Counted from the stretch's first letter, positions 1 through 8,407 are shown. The stretch: DNA of 64,000 nt from Nocardia panacis (GCF_003598715.1 NZ_QZFU01000055.1:307933-371932); one strand, 5' to 3'. A program made the numbers and translations. The notes: generated by a model not told the origin, from the letters alone.

Positions 1-55
1 ATGAGGTCACGGACGGGGATATGGGAGATGAACGGTGGCGGGCTACCGTTCCACC

Positions 56-388
56 ATGATGGTGCTGCGCTCGCTGCTGCTGTTCGCCCTCGCCGCGGTG
101 GCCGAGATCGGCGGCGCGTGGCTGGTGTGGCAGGGCTGGCGCGAACAGCGCGGGGTGCTGTGGATCGCGGCGGGGATCATCGCGCTCGGCGCGTACGGAT
201 TCGTCGCCACCTTCCAACCGGATCCGAACTTCGGGCGGATACTCGCCGCCTACGGCGGGGTGTTCGTCGCGGGGTCGCTCGCCTGGGGGATGGTGGTGGA
301 CGGATTCCGGCCCGACCGGTGGGACTACCTCGGGGCCGCCGTCTGTCTCATCGGGGTGGCGGTCATCATGTACGCGCCGCGCGGCTGA
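56..388 (+). CDS. YnfA/UPF0060-type small membrane protein
   Basis: This is a 110-residue, four-helix integral membrane protein of the UPF0060 (YnfA) family, related in fold to small multidrug resistance proteins. Hydrophobic segments cover roughly residues 3-20, 27-45, 55-75 and 85-107. The N-terminal pattern LRSLLLFALAAVAEIGGAW and the C-terminal DYLGAAVCLIGVAVIMYAPR are family hallmarks. The frame is open further upstream to a GTG at 35, but the family usually has 107-110 residues, which fits the ATG-ATG pair at 56/59. No good ribosome binding site is visible. It converges with the NUDIX-type regulator 4 bp downstream. The transported substrate is unknown for most members; an efflux role is only inferred. 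Confidence 0.85.
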   Translation: MMVLRSLLLFALAAVAEIGGAWLVWQGWREQRGVLWIAAGIIALGAYGFVATFQPDPNFGRILAAYGGVFVAGSLAWGMVVDGFRPDRWDYLGAAVCLIGVAVIMYAPRG

Positions 389-392
389 TCCG

Positions 393-1019
393 TCAGTCCT
401 CGGGGTCGAAGGCCCAGACGGCCGCGGGCCGACCGGTGGCCTTGGTGCGGCGGCGCTCCTCGGTGCGGCGCAGGCCGGGGACCGCGGCGAGGGTGCGGTT
501 GAGATTGGCCGGGTCGGGGCGGACGCCATGGAGGGCGGCGGTCAGGTCAACGGCGCGCGTCGCCGGGAATTCGGCTCCCGCGAGGGCACGGGTGAAAGGC
601 AGGTCCTTCCACAGCAATTGGGCCAGTAGATTGCGCGCGACCTCGACAATGCGATTGTGGTCGAAGGCCAGGGCGGGCACCGCGTCGAACGGCGCCCACC
701 GCGCCGGACCCTCGTGCGGACCGACCACGCCCCACATAGCGATCGACAGGGTCGGGCCGCGCGGATCGCGAGTGGGTTCGTCGAAGGTGACCAACTGCCC
801 CACCGCGTCGATAGCCGCGTCCGGGACACCGAGTTTCGCGCGCACCGCCCGCCGCGCCGCCTCCGCCAACCGCTCGCCGCGCCCCAGCAGGACACCCGGC
901 AGCGCGAGCCGACCTGCGAACGGGTCGAATTCGCGGGGGGCGATACCGACGGTCACCCCCGCGTCCTCGGGCAGGTACCGCAGCGTCACGACGTCGACCG
1001 ACACCACCGATTGCTCCAC
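393..1019 (-). CDS. NrtR-type NUDIX-related transcriptional regulator
   Basis: The 208-residue protein has an N-terminal NUDIX domain (about residues 5-135) and a C-terminal winged helix (about 145-205) ending in the NrtR-like GRPAAVWAF strand. In the NUDIX box (residues 42-65) the catalytic REUxEE glutamates read A58, A61 and K62, so hydrolysis is not expected. NrtR-family proteins lose this activity and use the domain to sense ADP-ribose or related NAD metabolites. The GTG start lies 27 bp after the PurA-like gene, making it the last gene of a three-gene leftward operon. Inference: it represses its own operon through the 23-bp palindrome at 3324-3346. A catalytically active NUDIX enzyme is the less likely alternative. 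Confidence 0.82.
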   Translation of the reverse strand: MEQSVVSVDVVTLRYLPEDAGVTVGIAPREFDPFAGRLALPGVLLGRGERLAEAARRAVRAKLGVPDAAIDAVGQLVTFDEPTRDPRGPTLSIAMWGVVGPHEGPARWAPFDAVPALAFDHNRIVEVARNLLAQLLWKDLPFTRALAGAEFPATRAVDLTAALHGVRPDPANLNRTLAAVPGLRRTEERRRTKATGRPAAVWAFDPED

Positions 1020-1046
1020 GGGCCTATATCCTGCCGGCCCGCCGAG

Positions 1047-2333
1047 TCAGGCCGCTCGAGCGGCGAGCAGGTTTATACGGTCGGCGCGATCCGGTCCGGC
1101 GGCGGCAAGGACCACCGGGGCATCGAGTTCGCGTTCGAACCACCCGATGGGGTCGGCAGGGAGTTCGGTGAGGACAGGGTCGACGGTCTCCAGGAGATCG
1201 GTCATCCGGCGCTGGTGGGCCAGATCCTGCCATGGGCCGAGTTCGAGGGATCGTACGGTGCCGGATTCGGTCCGGTATTCCGTTGCGGCGTAGCGGATTC
1301 CGGGTGCATCGAGATGGTTGACGACCAGGCCGTCGATGCCCCCGCAGGCGGCGACCCCGTAGCGGAGCAGGACGGAATCGGCATGACCGAGCCGGAATTC
1401 GCCTTGGTAGCGGCCGAAGGTGTTGTGCGGCTCGCGAATCGACAGCGTCTTGTCCTCGGTCGGGAAAGGTCCCGCGCCGTGGCGGGTCAGGTAGGTGCGG
1501 GTGACGCCGAGAACCGCAGCGTCGGATCCGATCTCGGCCAGCATCGCGCGAGCGCGGCGCGGTTCGACGGTGGACCACGTGGTGTGCGGATGCAGGCCGC
1601 GCCACTCGTCGAGCAGCACACCTTGCGCACCCTCGAAGACGAGTCGGCCGCGCCGGGCCGCCACGGCGAGCGCCTCGGGGCCGACTATGCGGACGGCGGA
1701 AGCGAATTCGCGATACATCGCCACCAGATCATCGATCGAGTCGTAGCGATGCGCACTGGGCGCGACGAGTGGACCGTAGTGCTCGGCAAGGCGGCGCAGC
1801 TTGGCCCGCAGCACGGCGGGCCGCCGACAGTCCACGACCCGAGGCGCGTCGAATTCGAGGGCGTATCTCGCTGTCTCGCCGATGCCGAGGCCGCAGGAAC
1901 CGTGTCGCGAGGCACCCCGCGTATCCTCGCGAGCACGGTTCGCGGCCCGGTGGATCGGTGTGGTGAGCAAGGCCCGACCATCGATCCACAGCAGTGCGAG
2001 CGGGTCCGGGATTCCGAGCGCGGCCAGTCTGCGCGCCTCCCCCGCCAGGGCGATCGGTTCGACAAGCATGTGCCGCGAGAGCAGCGTCGGCACACCGGAT
2101 AGGGTGCCGGACCCGAACTGGGCGAAGGTGTGGTGGCGGCCCGCGGCGACGACATTGTGCGCGGCCTGCACTCCCCCGTTGAAACGCACCACCGCGCGCA
2201 CGTCGTAGCCGTTCTCGGGTGCGCACAGCCAATCCACCGTCGCGCCCTTGCCCGCATCGCCGAAGCCGAGGTCGACCACGATGAGATGCCGATTCCCGAG
2301 CTTTCCCTTCGCGAACACACCGCCTCCGATCAT
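1047..2333 (-). CDS. divergent adenylosuccinate-synthetase-like (PurA paralogue) enzyme
   Basis: The 428-residue protein matches the PurA fold throughout: P-loop-like GDAGKG at 25-30 (canonical GDEGKG), catalytic-type D26 and H59, GSCGLGIG at 145-152 (canonical GTTGRGIG), FEGAQG at 233-238, GAGPFPTE at 286-293 and the guanine-binding AAGPDR at 411-416. The loop that binds aspartate in PurA, TTGRRRR, is rewritten as FGRYQGEFR (306-314). A GTP-dependent ligation on a purine-like nucleotide is therefore plausible, but the acceptor is probably not plain aspartate. I placed the start at the ATG at 2333, since the longer frame would run into the vWA gene. It is the middle gene of the operon with vWA and the NrtR-like regulator. 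It is unlikely to be the housekeeping purA. Confidence 0.85.
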   Translation of the reverse strand: MIGGGVFAKGKLGNRHLIVVDLGFGDAGKGATVDWLCAPENGYDVRAVVRFNGGVQAAHNVVAAGRHHTFAQFGSGTLSGVPTLLSRHMLVEPIALAGEARRLAALGIPDPLALLWIDGRALLTTPIHRAANRAREDTRGASRHGSCGLGIGETARYALEFDAPRVVDCRRPAVLRAKLRRLAEHYGPLVAPSAHRYDSIDDLVAMYREFASAVRIVGPEALAVAARRGRLVFEGAQGVLLDEWRGLHPHTTWSTVEPRRARAMLAEIGSDAAVLGVTRTYLTRHGAGPFPTEDKTLSIREPHNTFGRYQGEFRLGHADSVLLRYGVAACGGIDGLVVNHLDAPGIRYAATEYRTESGTVRSLELGPWQDLAHQRRMTDLLETVDPVLTELPADPIGWFERELDAPVVLAAAGPDRADRINLLAARAA

Positions 2334-2364
2334 GCTGTTCGATTCCCCGCGGAGATTTCCGCGT

Positions 2365-3309
2365 TCAGTCCCGGCCGCCGGGCAGCGCCCGCAGGCCCGC
2401 CAGCGCCCGACCGACCGCCGCGGCCTCCGCTTCGGATCCGAGATCGCGCAGATCCGCCAATCCCCCGGCCAGATCCACGCCCACCTCCTCCACACCGATG
2501 CTCAGCGCGATCAATTCGCAGACCGCTGCCGGATCGTCCAGTTTCAGGAAGCGCAGGCCGAGCAGGTCGCGCCAGTGCTCGGCGATCTCCGGATCGTCGA
2601 AGTAGCTGGACTGATTCGGCAGGATGTAGTAGACGTGCCAGCGCTGCGCCAGTTCGCGATAGACGGAGGGCACCGCGATATTGCGGCCCACCTCGTCGCC
2701 GATCACCTCGCGAATGTGGCGCGCGGCCAGGCCGGACTTGTTCAGTTCGTCGCCGATGAGGAACAGGTAGCCGCGCTTGCGGCGCTTGTCCCAGGCGTCG
2801 GTCGCGGTGTGGGTGGCCATGAAATACGCGGCCAGCTCATAACTCTCGGACTTCTGTCCGCCGCCGTTGCCCTCCAGGAAGATATTGCGCAACTGCTCGT
2901 CCATGCGGTTGTCGGATTCGAACTGACCGACCTGCAGCGGCACCCGGTCGCTGTCGGCATCGCCGATCGCGCCGAACAGGATCTGCGGATCCTGCGCGTA
3001 GCCCTTGCTGCGTAGCAGCCCGTGCAGCTTGCCGAGTTTGTCCTGCATGACGCGGGGCACCCGCCCCATCGATCCGGTGACGTCGAACAGCACCGCGATG
3101 GGCAGGGACTGCCCGTGTTCGGCCGAGTCCCGGCATTCGCGCAGCGCCACCCCGAACGGATCCAGTGCCGGATGCGCGCGCCATTGCGATGCGGGCTTGG
3201 CCCGCTCCTGCGCCGTGTATCCGAAATCGTCGATCCCCCGGCTCGACCGATAGGTCTTGCCCGCGTCGTAGACGCTGTCATTCCAGTGGCCGTATCCCAT
3301 CCCGATCAC
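2365..3309 (-). CDS. von Willebrand factor A (vWA) domain protein
   Basis: This 314-residue protein has no signal peptide and is probably cytoplasmic. A vWA domain runs from about residue 70 to 245, with the metal-ion-dependent adhesion motif D76-V-T-G-S80 (a DxTxS variant of DxSxS) and a later acidic GDADSD loop. The first 65 residues are polar and include a conserved-looking YGHWNDSVYD segment. The C-terminal tail (250-314) is helical and acidic. It is the first gene of the leftward operon, 31 bp before the PurA-like gene. Proteins of this kind often act as metal-dependent scaffolds in multi-protein complexes; the partner here is presumably the PurA-like enzyme, which is inference from the operon only. 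Confidence 0.82.
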   Translation of the reverse strand: MIGMGYGHWNDSVYDAGKTYRSSRGIDDFGYTAQERAKPASQWRAHPALDPFGVALRECRDSAEHGQSLPIAVLFDVTGSMGRVPRVMQDKLGKLHGLLRSKGYAQDPQILFGAIGDADSDRVPLQVGQFESDNRMDEQLRNIFLEGNGGGQKSESYELAAYFMATHTATDAWDKRRKRGYLFLIGDELNKSGLAARHIREVIGDEVGRNIAVPSVYRELAQRWHVYYILPNQSSYFDDPEIAEHWRDLLGLRFLKLDDPAAVCELIALSIGVEEVGVDLAGGLADLRDLGSEAEAAAVGRALAGLRALPGGRD

Positions 3310-3323
3310 ATCCTCTCGTCCCA

Positions 3324-3346
3324 GTTTTAGTGTATGCGACTAAAAC
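3324..3346. promoter_or_regulatory. 23-bp interrupted palindrome, candidate NrtR-like operator
   Basis: Perfect 8-bp arms GTTTTAGT and ACTAAAAC flank a 7-bp spacer, 15 bp upstream of the first start codon of the vWA/PurA-like/NrtR-like operon. AT-rich arms stand out from the surrounding high-GC sequence. NrtR-family sites are usually AT-rich palindromes of about 21-23 bp, so the operon's own regulator is the obvious candidate ligand. Binding is inferred. Confidence 0.65.
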
Positions 3347-3470
3347 ATGGGCGGTCAAGAGGTCCACCCGAGACCGCTTTCCACCACGGCGAATTCGCCA
3401 CGACACCCGATACAGTGACCGCGCGCGGCCGACCCCCCGCCGCGCGCGCACGCACTCACCGGGAGGCCCG

Positions 3471-4298
3471 ATGCAGACCCGCACCGTTCGATCCAGCACC
3501 GGACGGGATATCGCCGTCACCGTCGAGGGAAGCGGACCGGGTGTGATCGTGGTGCACGGCAGCATCGTCAGCGCCGCCGACTACCGGGTCCTCGCCCGCG
3601 AACTCGGTCGCCGCTGCACGGTCTACCGCTACGATCGCACCGGACGCGGCGACGCACCGGAATTCGACCTCGCCGCCGATCGCGCCGACCTCGCGGCGAT
3701 CACCGAGGCCACCGGTGTCGGCAATGTCCTCGCCCACAGTTACGGCGGATTCGTCGCCCTGGAAGCGGCGCGCACACTGCCGTTGGATCGCCTCGCGATA
3801 TTCGATCCGGCCATGCCGGTCAGCGGCCTGTTCCCCACCGACTTCCTCGAGGCGATGGACGAGGCGTTGCGCCGCGGCGATACGGCGGGCGCGCTGGCGC
3901 GGATGAGCGTCGGGCTCGACCTCGCCGGTCCGCTCGCGCGAATGCCGTTCGCCGCGCAGCGATTCGCCGCACGCGTATTCCTGCGCACCCCGCCGGGGCG
4001 GCCGTTCGCCGACAGGCTCCCCGCGATGGTCGCCGAGGGACGCGCCGCCCTGCCGCACCGCGACCCGGCCCGCTACACCTCGGTCACCGCCAACACGCTG
4101 CTCATCGCGGGCGGCGCGAGCCCGTACTACTTCCGCGCGGTCTGCGACGCGCTGCGCGCCGCCATACCGGCCGCTTCCTGCCTGGACCTGCCGGGGCTGC
4201 GGCACCACGCCCCGAATGCGGGCGCCGCCGCCCTGGTCGCCGCCGTGGGCGAATGGGTCGCGCGCGACCCGGACTGCGCCCGCGACACCGCTTGCTGA
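3471..4298 (+). CDS. alpha/beta hydrolase
   Basis: The 275-residue protein has the alpha/beta-hydrolase core: an oxyanion-type VVHGS at about residues 25-29, the nucleophile elbow AHSYGG (serine near residue 90) and a late histidine in LRHHAPN. The acidic residue sits in the IFDPA strand or the following region. The ATG at 3471 is preceded by a GGGAGG ribosome binding site, so I prefer it to the longer open frame. The gene stands alone on the plus strand between two leftward operons and converges with the ABC-F gene. Its substrate cannot be told from sequence; esterase or lactonase-type activity is usual for the family. Confidence 0.85.
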   Translation: MQTRTVRSSTGRDIAVTVEGSGPGVIVVHGSIVSAADYRVLARELGRRCTVYRYDRTGRGDAPEFDLAADRADLAAITEATGVGNVLAHSYGGFVALEAARTLPLDRLAIFDPAMPVSGLFPTDFLEAMDEALRRGDTAGALARMSVGLDLAGPLARMPFAAQRFAARVFLRTPPGRPFADRLPAMVAEGRAALPHRDPARYTSVTANTLLIAGGASPYYFRAVCDALRAAIPAASCLDLPGLRHHAPNAGAAALVAAVGEWVARDPDCARDTAC

Positions 4299-4325
4299 TT
4301 GATCACCGCCGCACCGACTCGATCA

Positions 4326-5903
4326 CTACTCCACCAATCCCTCCGGGGTGAGCTCGACGCGGCGGGTCGCGCCGATCTCGTCGAGGAAGCGCGGGTCGTG
4401 GCTGACGACCAGCAAAGCGCCCTCGAAGCCGGCCAAAGCCTGGGTGAGGTGTTCCAGGCTCGGCAGGTCCAGGTTGTTGGTCGGCTCGTCCAGCAGCAGC
4501 AGTTTCGGCGCCGGGTCGGCCAGCAGCAGCATGGCCAGGGCGGCGCGCAGCCGCTCGCCGCCCGACAGGGCCGCCGCCGCGACATCGGCATCCGTGCCGC
4601 GAAACAGGAAGCGCGCCAACTGACCTCGAATGCGTTCGGCGGTGACATGCGGTGCCGCCGCCGCCACATTTTGGAATACGGTCAGCTCCTCGTCGAAGAG
4701 GTCGAGGCGCTGCGGCAGTAATCGCCACGGCACCCGAGGCTCCGCCGCGGCGACGGCGCGCAGCAGCGTCGTCTTGCCGATACCGTTGCGGCCGGTGAGC
4801 GCGATGCGCTCGGGTCCGGTGATGCGCAGCGAAACCGTTGGCCCGCAGGCCAGTTCCACCTGCTCGAGTTCGAGCACCTCCTGACCGGGATAGAGCCGGG
4901 TATCGGGCAGGTCGACCCGGATCGCCCGGTCGTCGCGGATCAGTTCCTGCGCCTGCTGCAACTGGTCCTTGGCGGTATCCAACTTCTCGATGTGGTTGTT
5001 GCGCAGTTTGCCCGCCGACACCTGTGCCTGCCGTTTGCGTTCGCCCATCACGATTTTCGGTTCGCGCTTGGTATCCCACATCTTCTGCCCGTAGCGCTTG
5101 CGGCGCTCGAGTTTGACGTAGGTGTCCACCAATTCCCGTGCCTGCCTGCGCACATCGCCCTTCGCGTCGCGCACGGCCGCGCGGGCCGCCTCCTGTTCGG
5201 CGGCGATGATCCGCTCGTAGTCGGTGAAATTGCCGCCGAACAGCCGAATCTCGCCCTGCCGCAGCTCGGCGATGGTGTGCATGCGGTCGAGCAGTTCCCG
5301 ATCGTGGCTCACGGTGAGCACGGTGCCGCCGAATTGCCCGATGACCTCGTAGAGCCGTTGTCGGGCAACCTGATCCAGATTGTTGGTCGGCTCGTCGAGC
5401 AGCAGCGCCTCGGGCTCGCGCAGCAGTTCGGCGACCAGGCCGAGCAATACGGTCTCGCCGCCGGACAGGGTTTCCAGTCTGCGATCGAGTTGGCGCGCCG
5501 AATCGGCGACGTAGTGCAGGCCGAGCCGCCCAAGCAGGGCGATCGCCCGCTCCTCGACATCCCATGCCGCACCGATGGTCTCGAAATCGGCCTCGGTGCC
5601 CGCACCGGATTCGACGCGGTGCAGGGCCGCGCGGATTCCGTCGATGCCGAGCACCTGATCCACCCGCTGACCGGCGGCCAAGCCGAGATCCTGACGCAGA
5701 TAGCCCAGCCGCTCCGGCGCGGTGATCGAGCCGCGTCCCGATGCGAGATCACCCACGATCAGGCGCAGCAGCGTCGACTTTCCCGCACCATTGCTGCCGA
5801 CCAGGCCGACATGTCCGGGTCCGAGCACGGCCGCGAGGCCATCGAAGACAGGGGTGCCATCGGCCCAGGAAAAGGTGAGATCGGACAGAGAAATATTGGC
5901 CAT
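4326..5903 (-). CDS. ABC-F family ATPase (ribosome-associated type)
   Basis: The 525-residue protein has two ABC ATPase domains and no membrane segments, the ABC-F arrangement. Domain 1 has Walker A GSNGAGKST near residues 36-44, signature LSGGE and Walker B LLLDEPTNNLD. A charged linker of about 80 residues (roughly 240-325, rich in R, K and E) follows. Domain 2 has GRNGIGKTT, a second LSGGE and a second LLLDEPTNNLD. ABC-F proteins act on the ribosome, either in translation quality control or in protection from ribosome-targeting antibiotics. The long leader with a strong hairpin (5914-5973) resembles the attenuator-bearing leaders of resistance-type members, but resistance itself is inference. 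Confidence 0.88.
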   Translation of the reverse strand: MANISLSDLTFSWADGTPVFDGLAAVLGPGHVGLVGSNGAGKSTLLRLIVGDLASGRGSITAPERLGYLRQDLGLAAGQRVDQVLGIDGIRAALHRVESGAGTEADFETIGAAWDVEERAIALLGRLGLHYVADSARQLDRRLETLSGGETVLLGLVAELLREPEALLLDEPTNNLDQVARQRLYEVIGQFGGTVLTVSHDRELLDRMHTIAELRQGEIRLFGGNFTDYERIIAAEQEAARAAVRDAKGDVRRQARELVDTYVKLERRKRYGQKMWDTKREPKIVMGERKRQAQVSAGKLRNNHIEKLDTAKDQLQQAQELIRDDRAIRVDLPDTRLYPGQEVLELEQVELACGPTVSLRITGPERIALTGRNGIGKTTLLRAVAAAEPRVPWRLLPQRLDLFDEELTVFQNVAAAAPHVTAERIRGQLARFLFRGTDADVAAAALSGGERLRAALAMLLLADPAPKLLLLDEPTNNLDLPSLEHLTQALAGFEGALLVVSHDPRFLDEIGATRRVELTPEGLVE

Positions 5904-5913
5904 ACCGACTCCA

Positions 5914-5973
5914 TGAGGTAGCGAAGAGATACAGCGGGGCGCGATACGCGCGGCCGCCCGATTGGCTACCTCA
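5914..5973 (-). promoter_or_regulatory. leader hairpin upstream of the ABC-F gene
   Basis: Perfect 9-bp inverted arms TGAGGTAGC (5914-5922) and GCTACCTCA (5965-5973) lie in the leader of the ABC-F transcript. The arm nearest the gene ends about 10 nt before the start codon, next to the presumed GGAG ribosome binding site. Folding could mask initiation, and the distal arm itself reads like a Shine-Dalgarno sequence (GAGG). This is a candidate translation or attenuation control element. Confidence 0.45.
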
Positions 5974-6080
5974 GAAGATCAACTGACCGACTCCGATCAA
6001 CGGGAACAAGACTCGTAAAGGTAATCACAGTCGGCCCCGACGTCACAAGTGATATTTCGATCACCTGTGGGGGCGGGACC

Positions 6081-6653
6081 TCAGATCCGGACGATGGACG
6101 CCAGCGGATAGTCGCCCTGGACCGCTCTGCCGTTCAGGAACTCCAGCTCCAAAACGACTGCGGCGGAGACGATTTCGGCACCAGCCTGACGGAACAGCTC
6201 GGCCGCCGCGGCCAGGGTGCCGCCGGTGGCCAGCACATCGTCGAGCAGCAGCACCCGGCGACCGCGCAGCGCCACACCATCGGCCGGGATCTCGAGGGCG
6301 GCCGTGCCGTACTCGAGGTGGTACTCGCGGCGCAGCACCGGCGGCGGCAGCTTGCCCGCCTTGCGCACGGCGAGCACGCCGGTGCCGAGGGTGGCGGCCA
6401 CGCCCGCGCCGAGCAGGAAGCCGCGCGCATCGATACCCGCGACCAGATCGGCGTCGGGCGCGCAGGCGGCCAAACAGTCGACCACGGCCCGGAAACCCTC
6501 GGAATCGGCGAAGACCGGGGTGAGATCGGCGAACCGCACACCGGGCGTCGGGAAGTCATCGCGCCACCGGGTGAGGCGTTCGACCAGGTCGGCTGCCTTT
6601 ACGGTGCGCTCGACGGCCAATTCGTCGGACTCGATCGCCGCGTGCTTACTCAT
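6081..6653 (-). CDS. apt: adenine phosphoribosyltransferase
   Basis: This 190-residue type I phosphoribosyltransferase makes AMP from adenine and PRPP in purine salvage. The PRPP-binding loop VLLLDDVLATGGT is at about residues 135-147, and the N-terminal FPTPGVRFADLTPVF is the usual APRT opening. I took the ATG at 6653, which gives the family length; the upstream extension would run into the preceding lipoprotein gene. It follows the substrate-binding lipoprotein by 38 bp, as in M. tuberculosis (Rv2585c then apt). There rel comes next, whereas here the next gene is the ABC-F ATPase. Confidence 0.93.
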   Translation of the reverse strand: MSKHAAIESDELAVERTVKAADLVERLTRWRDDFPTPGVRFADLTPVFADSEGFRAVVDCLAACAPDADLVAGIDARGFLLGAGVAATLGTGVLAVRKAGKLPPPVLRREYHLEYGTAALEIPADGVALRGRRVLLLDDVLATGGTLAAAAELFRQAGAEIVSAAVVLELEFLNGRAVQGDYPLASIVRI

Positions 6654-6691
6654 CGACACCTCTCCATGGTCACATTCACCCACAACACCTG

Positions 6692-8407
6692 TCACCTCTT
6701 CAGCACCCACCGGTCCATATTCCATCCGGTGCCTGCCTGGGTGAGTCCGGCGATACCGTTCTGCATCCCGCCGCCGAAGGCGATGGTGCGCGGGGTGGCG
6801 AACAGGGGGATGCTCGGCATCTCCGCCCACAGCAGGTTCTCGGCCTCGGTGAGCAGATTCAGCGTCGTGGTCGAGTTGTCGTCGGCCGCAAGCTGATCGG
6901 TGATCGCATCGTAACGGCCGTTGCCGAACCTCCCGAAATCGAGCCCGCTACCGGCGCGCAACGCGCTCGTCGCCGCCACCGCGCTCAGTGATCCGGCCGG
7001 ACCCGGCCGCGACGCCGTACTCGCCAGCACCGCGTCAACTTTGCCATCGGTGAGCTGGGCGGGGGTGAAATCCGGTGCGCCCGCGTCGATCACGGTGATA
7101 CCGGCGCCCTTGCACGCCTCGGCGAGCATGGCCACGGTCCGCGCGCGCCGCTCATCGGGTTTGGCATAGCCGACGCGCACCGTGATATTCGGGGTGCCCG
7201 CCGCCTTCAGCGCGGCGGTCGCGGCCGCGACATCACCGCCGCGATACTTCTCGGCCGCACCGGTGCTCGCCCCGTAGTACAGCGAATCCTGCTGGGTGAT
7301 GCGCGAATTCAGCGGGGCGCTGCCCACACCCGTCTTCGGCGCGTCCTTGACCCGGCCCAGTTTGTCGAACAGGTCCTGACGCGGCGCGCACTGGGCGAAG
7401 GCGCGACGCGCCTGCACCGGGCCGAAAACCCCTCCGGTGGAAAGGATCAACTGCTCCGCGCCGCGCCCCGCGACGGTCTGGGCCGAGAAGCCGTCCAGCT
7501 TCAGATCCGGCACCGAATCCGCGCCGATATCGATCACGCCCACCGCGTTCTCCGACACCTTCTTGGCGATATCGACGGATTTGCCGAACACCACGATGCG
7601 CCCCGTCAGCGGCTTGTTCCCCCACCAGTGCTCATTGGCCACCAGCACCAACCCCTCCTTCTCACTGAAGGATTCGATGCGATAGGGACCCGAGGATGGG
7701 AACCGGCTCTGATCCAGGTTGCCCGGAGCCATATTCCAGCCGCTGTTCCAGAAATCCGCCAAACGCTGCACACCGGCCGGATCGCCGGACTGCAACGCCG
7801 ACACCACATTCGGCACATTGGCCGCCCGCGCCGCCACATGCGCGGGCATCAGCTCGCCCGCCACGAACAGCGTGCGCCACGGCAGATAGTGCCGATCCGG
7901 GCGGAACACCACGGTGGCGTCCTTGGAACCGGGCTGGCACTCCACCCGCTCGATATCGGAGTAGCCCGCGGTGCTCGCGGCGTCGAACTGCGGCACCGGG
8001 CCGCGGTCACCGGGTTTGGTGAATCGGCCGCTGCGCGCGGACCAGGTGAGCACCAGATCGTCGCAGGAGGTCTTCACCCCGTCGGAGTAGACACCGTCCG
8101 GATTGAGCCGGTACTGGATGGTCTGCGACTCGCCCGGCACCTCCTTGGCGGTGCCCACATCGGTATCGGCCACCTGCTGACCATCCGGACCGGTATAGAA
8201 GAACCCGGTGAGGACCCGCGAGAACACCGCGGGCACACCGCTGCTCGCACCGAGCGTGGTGCCGCCGTTGTAGCCGGTGATCGCGGCGTCGACCGCGTAA
8301 CCGATGGAGGGCACCTGACTCTTGCTCGCGCAGCCGACCAGGAGTCCGGCGGCAAGGGTGCCCGCGGACAACGCCCCGATCAGTCGCCCCATCGAGGGCT
8401 GTCGCAT
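6692..8407 (-). CDS. ABC transporter substrate-binding lipoprotein, family 5
   Basis: This is a 571-residue exported lipoprotein. Residues 1-25 are a signal peptide ending in the lipobox LVGC with the lipidated cysteine at 26. The mature part has the solute-binding family 5 layout used for peptides and other large solutes: two lobes, with a PDRHYLPWRTLFVAG segment near the first hinge and PLFATPRTIAFG near the C-terminus. No permease or ATPase genes are nearby. It is the equivalent of Rv2585c, sitting between secF and apt. Its ligand is unknown. Confidence 0.88.
   Translation of the reverse strand: MRQPSMGRLIGALSAGTLAAGLLVGCASKSQVPSIGYAVDAAITGYNGGTTLGASSGVPAVFSRVLTGFFYTGPDGQQVADTDVGTAKEVPGESQTIQYRLNPDGVYSDGVKTSCDDLVLTWSARSGRFTKPGDRGPVPQFDAASTAGYSDIERVECQPGSKDATVVFRPDRHYLPWRTLFVAGELMPAHVAARAANVPNVVSALQSGDPAGVQRLADFWNSGWNMAPGNLDQSRFPSSGPYRIESFSEKEGLVLVANEHWWGNKPLTGRIVVFGKSVDIAKKVSENAVGVIDIGADSVPDLKLDGFSAQTVAGRGAEQLILSTGGVFGPVQARRAFAQCAPRQDLFDKLGRVKDAPKTGVGSAPLNSRITQQDSLYYGASTGAAEKYRGGDVAAATAALKAAGTPNITVRVGYAKPDERRARTVAMLAEACKGAGITVIDAGAPDFTPAQLTDGKVDAVLASTASRPGPAGSLSAVAATSALRAGSGLDFGRFGNGRYDAITDQLAADDNSTTTLNLLTEAENLLWAEMPSIPLFATPRTIAFGGGMQNGIAGLTQAGTGWNMDRWVLKR

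Noticed and set aside
1047..2333. Phage-type PurZ (2-aminoadenine synthesis)
   Set aside because: The first catalytic aspartate is present, whereas PurZ replaces it, and no phage genes accompany it.
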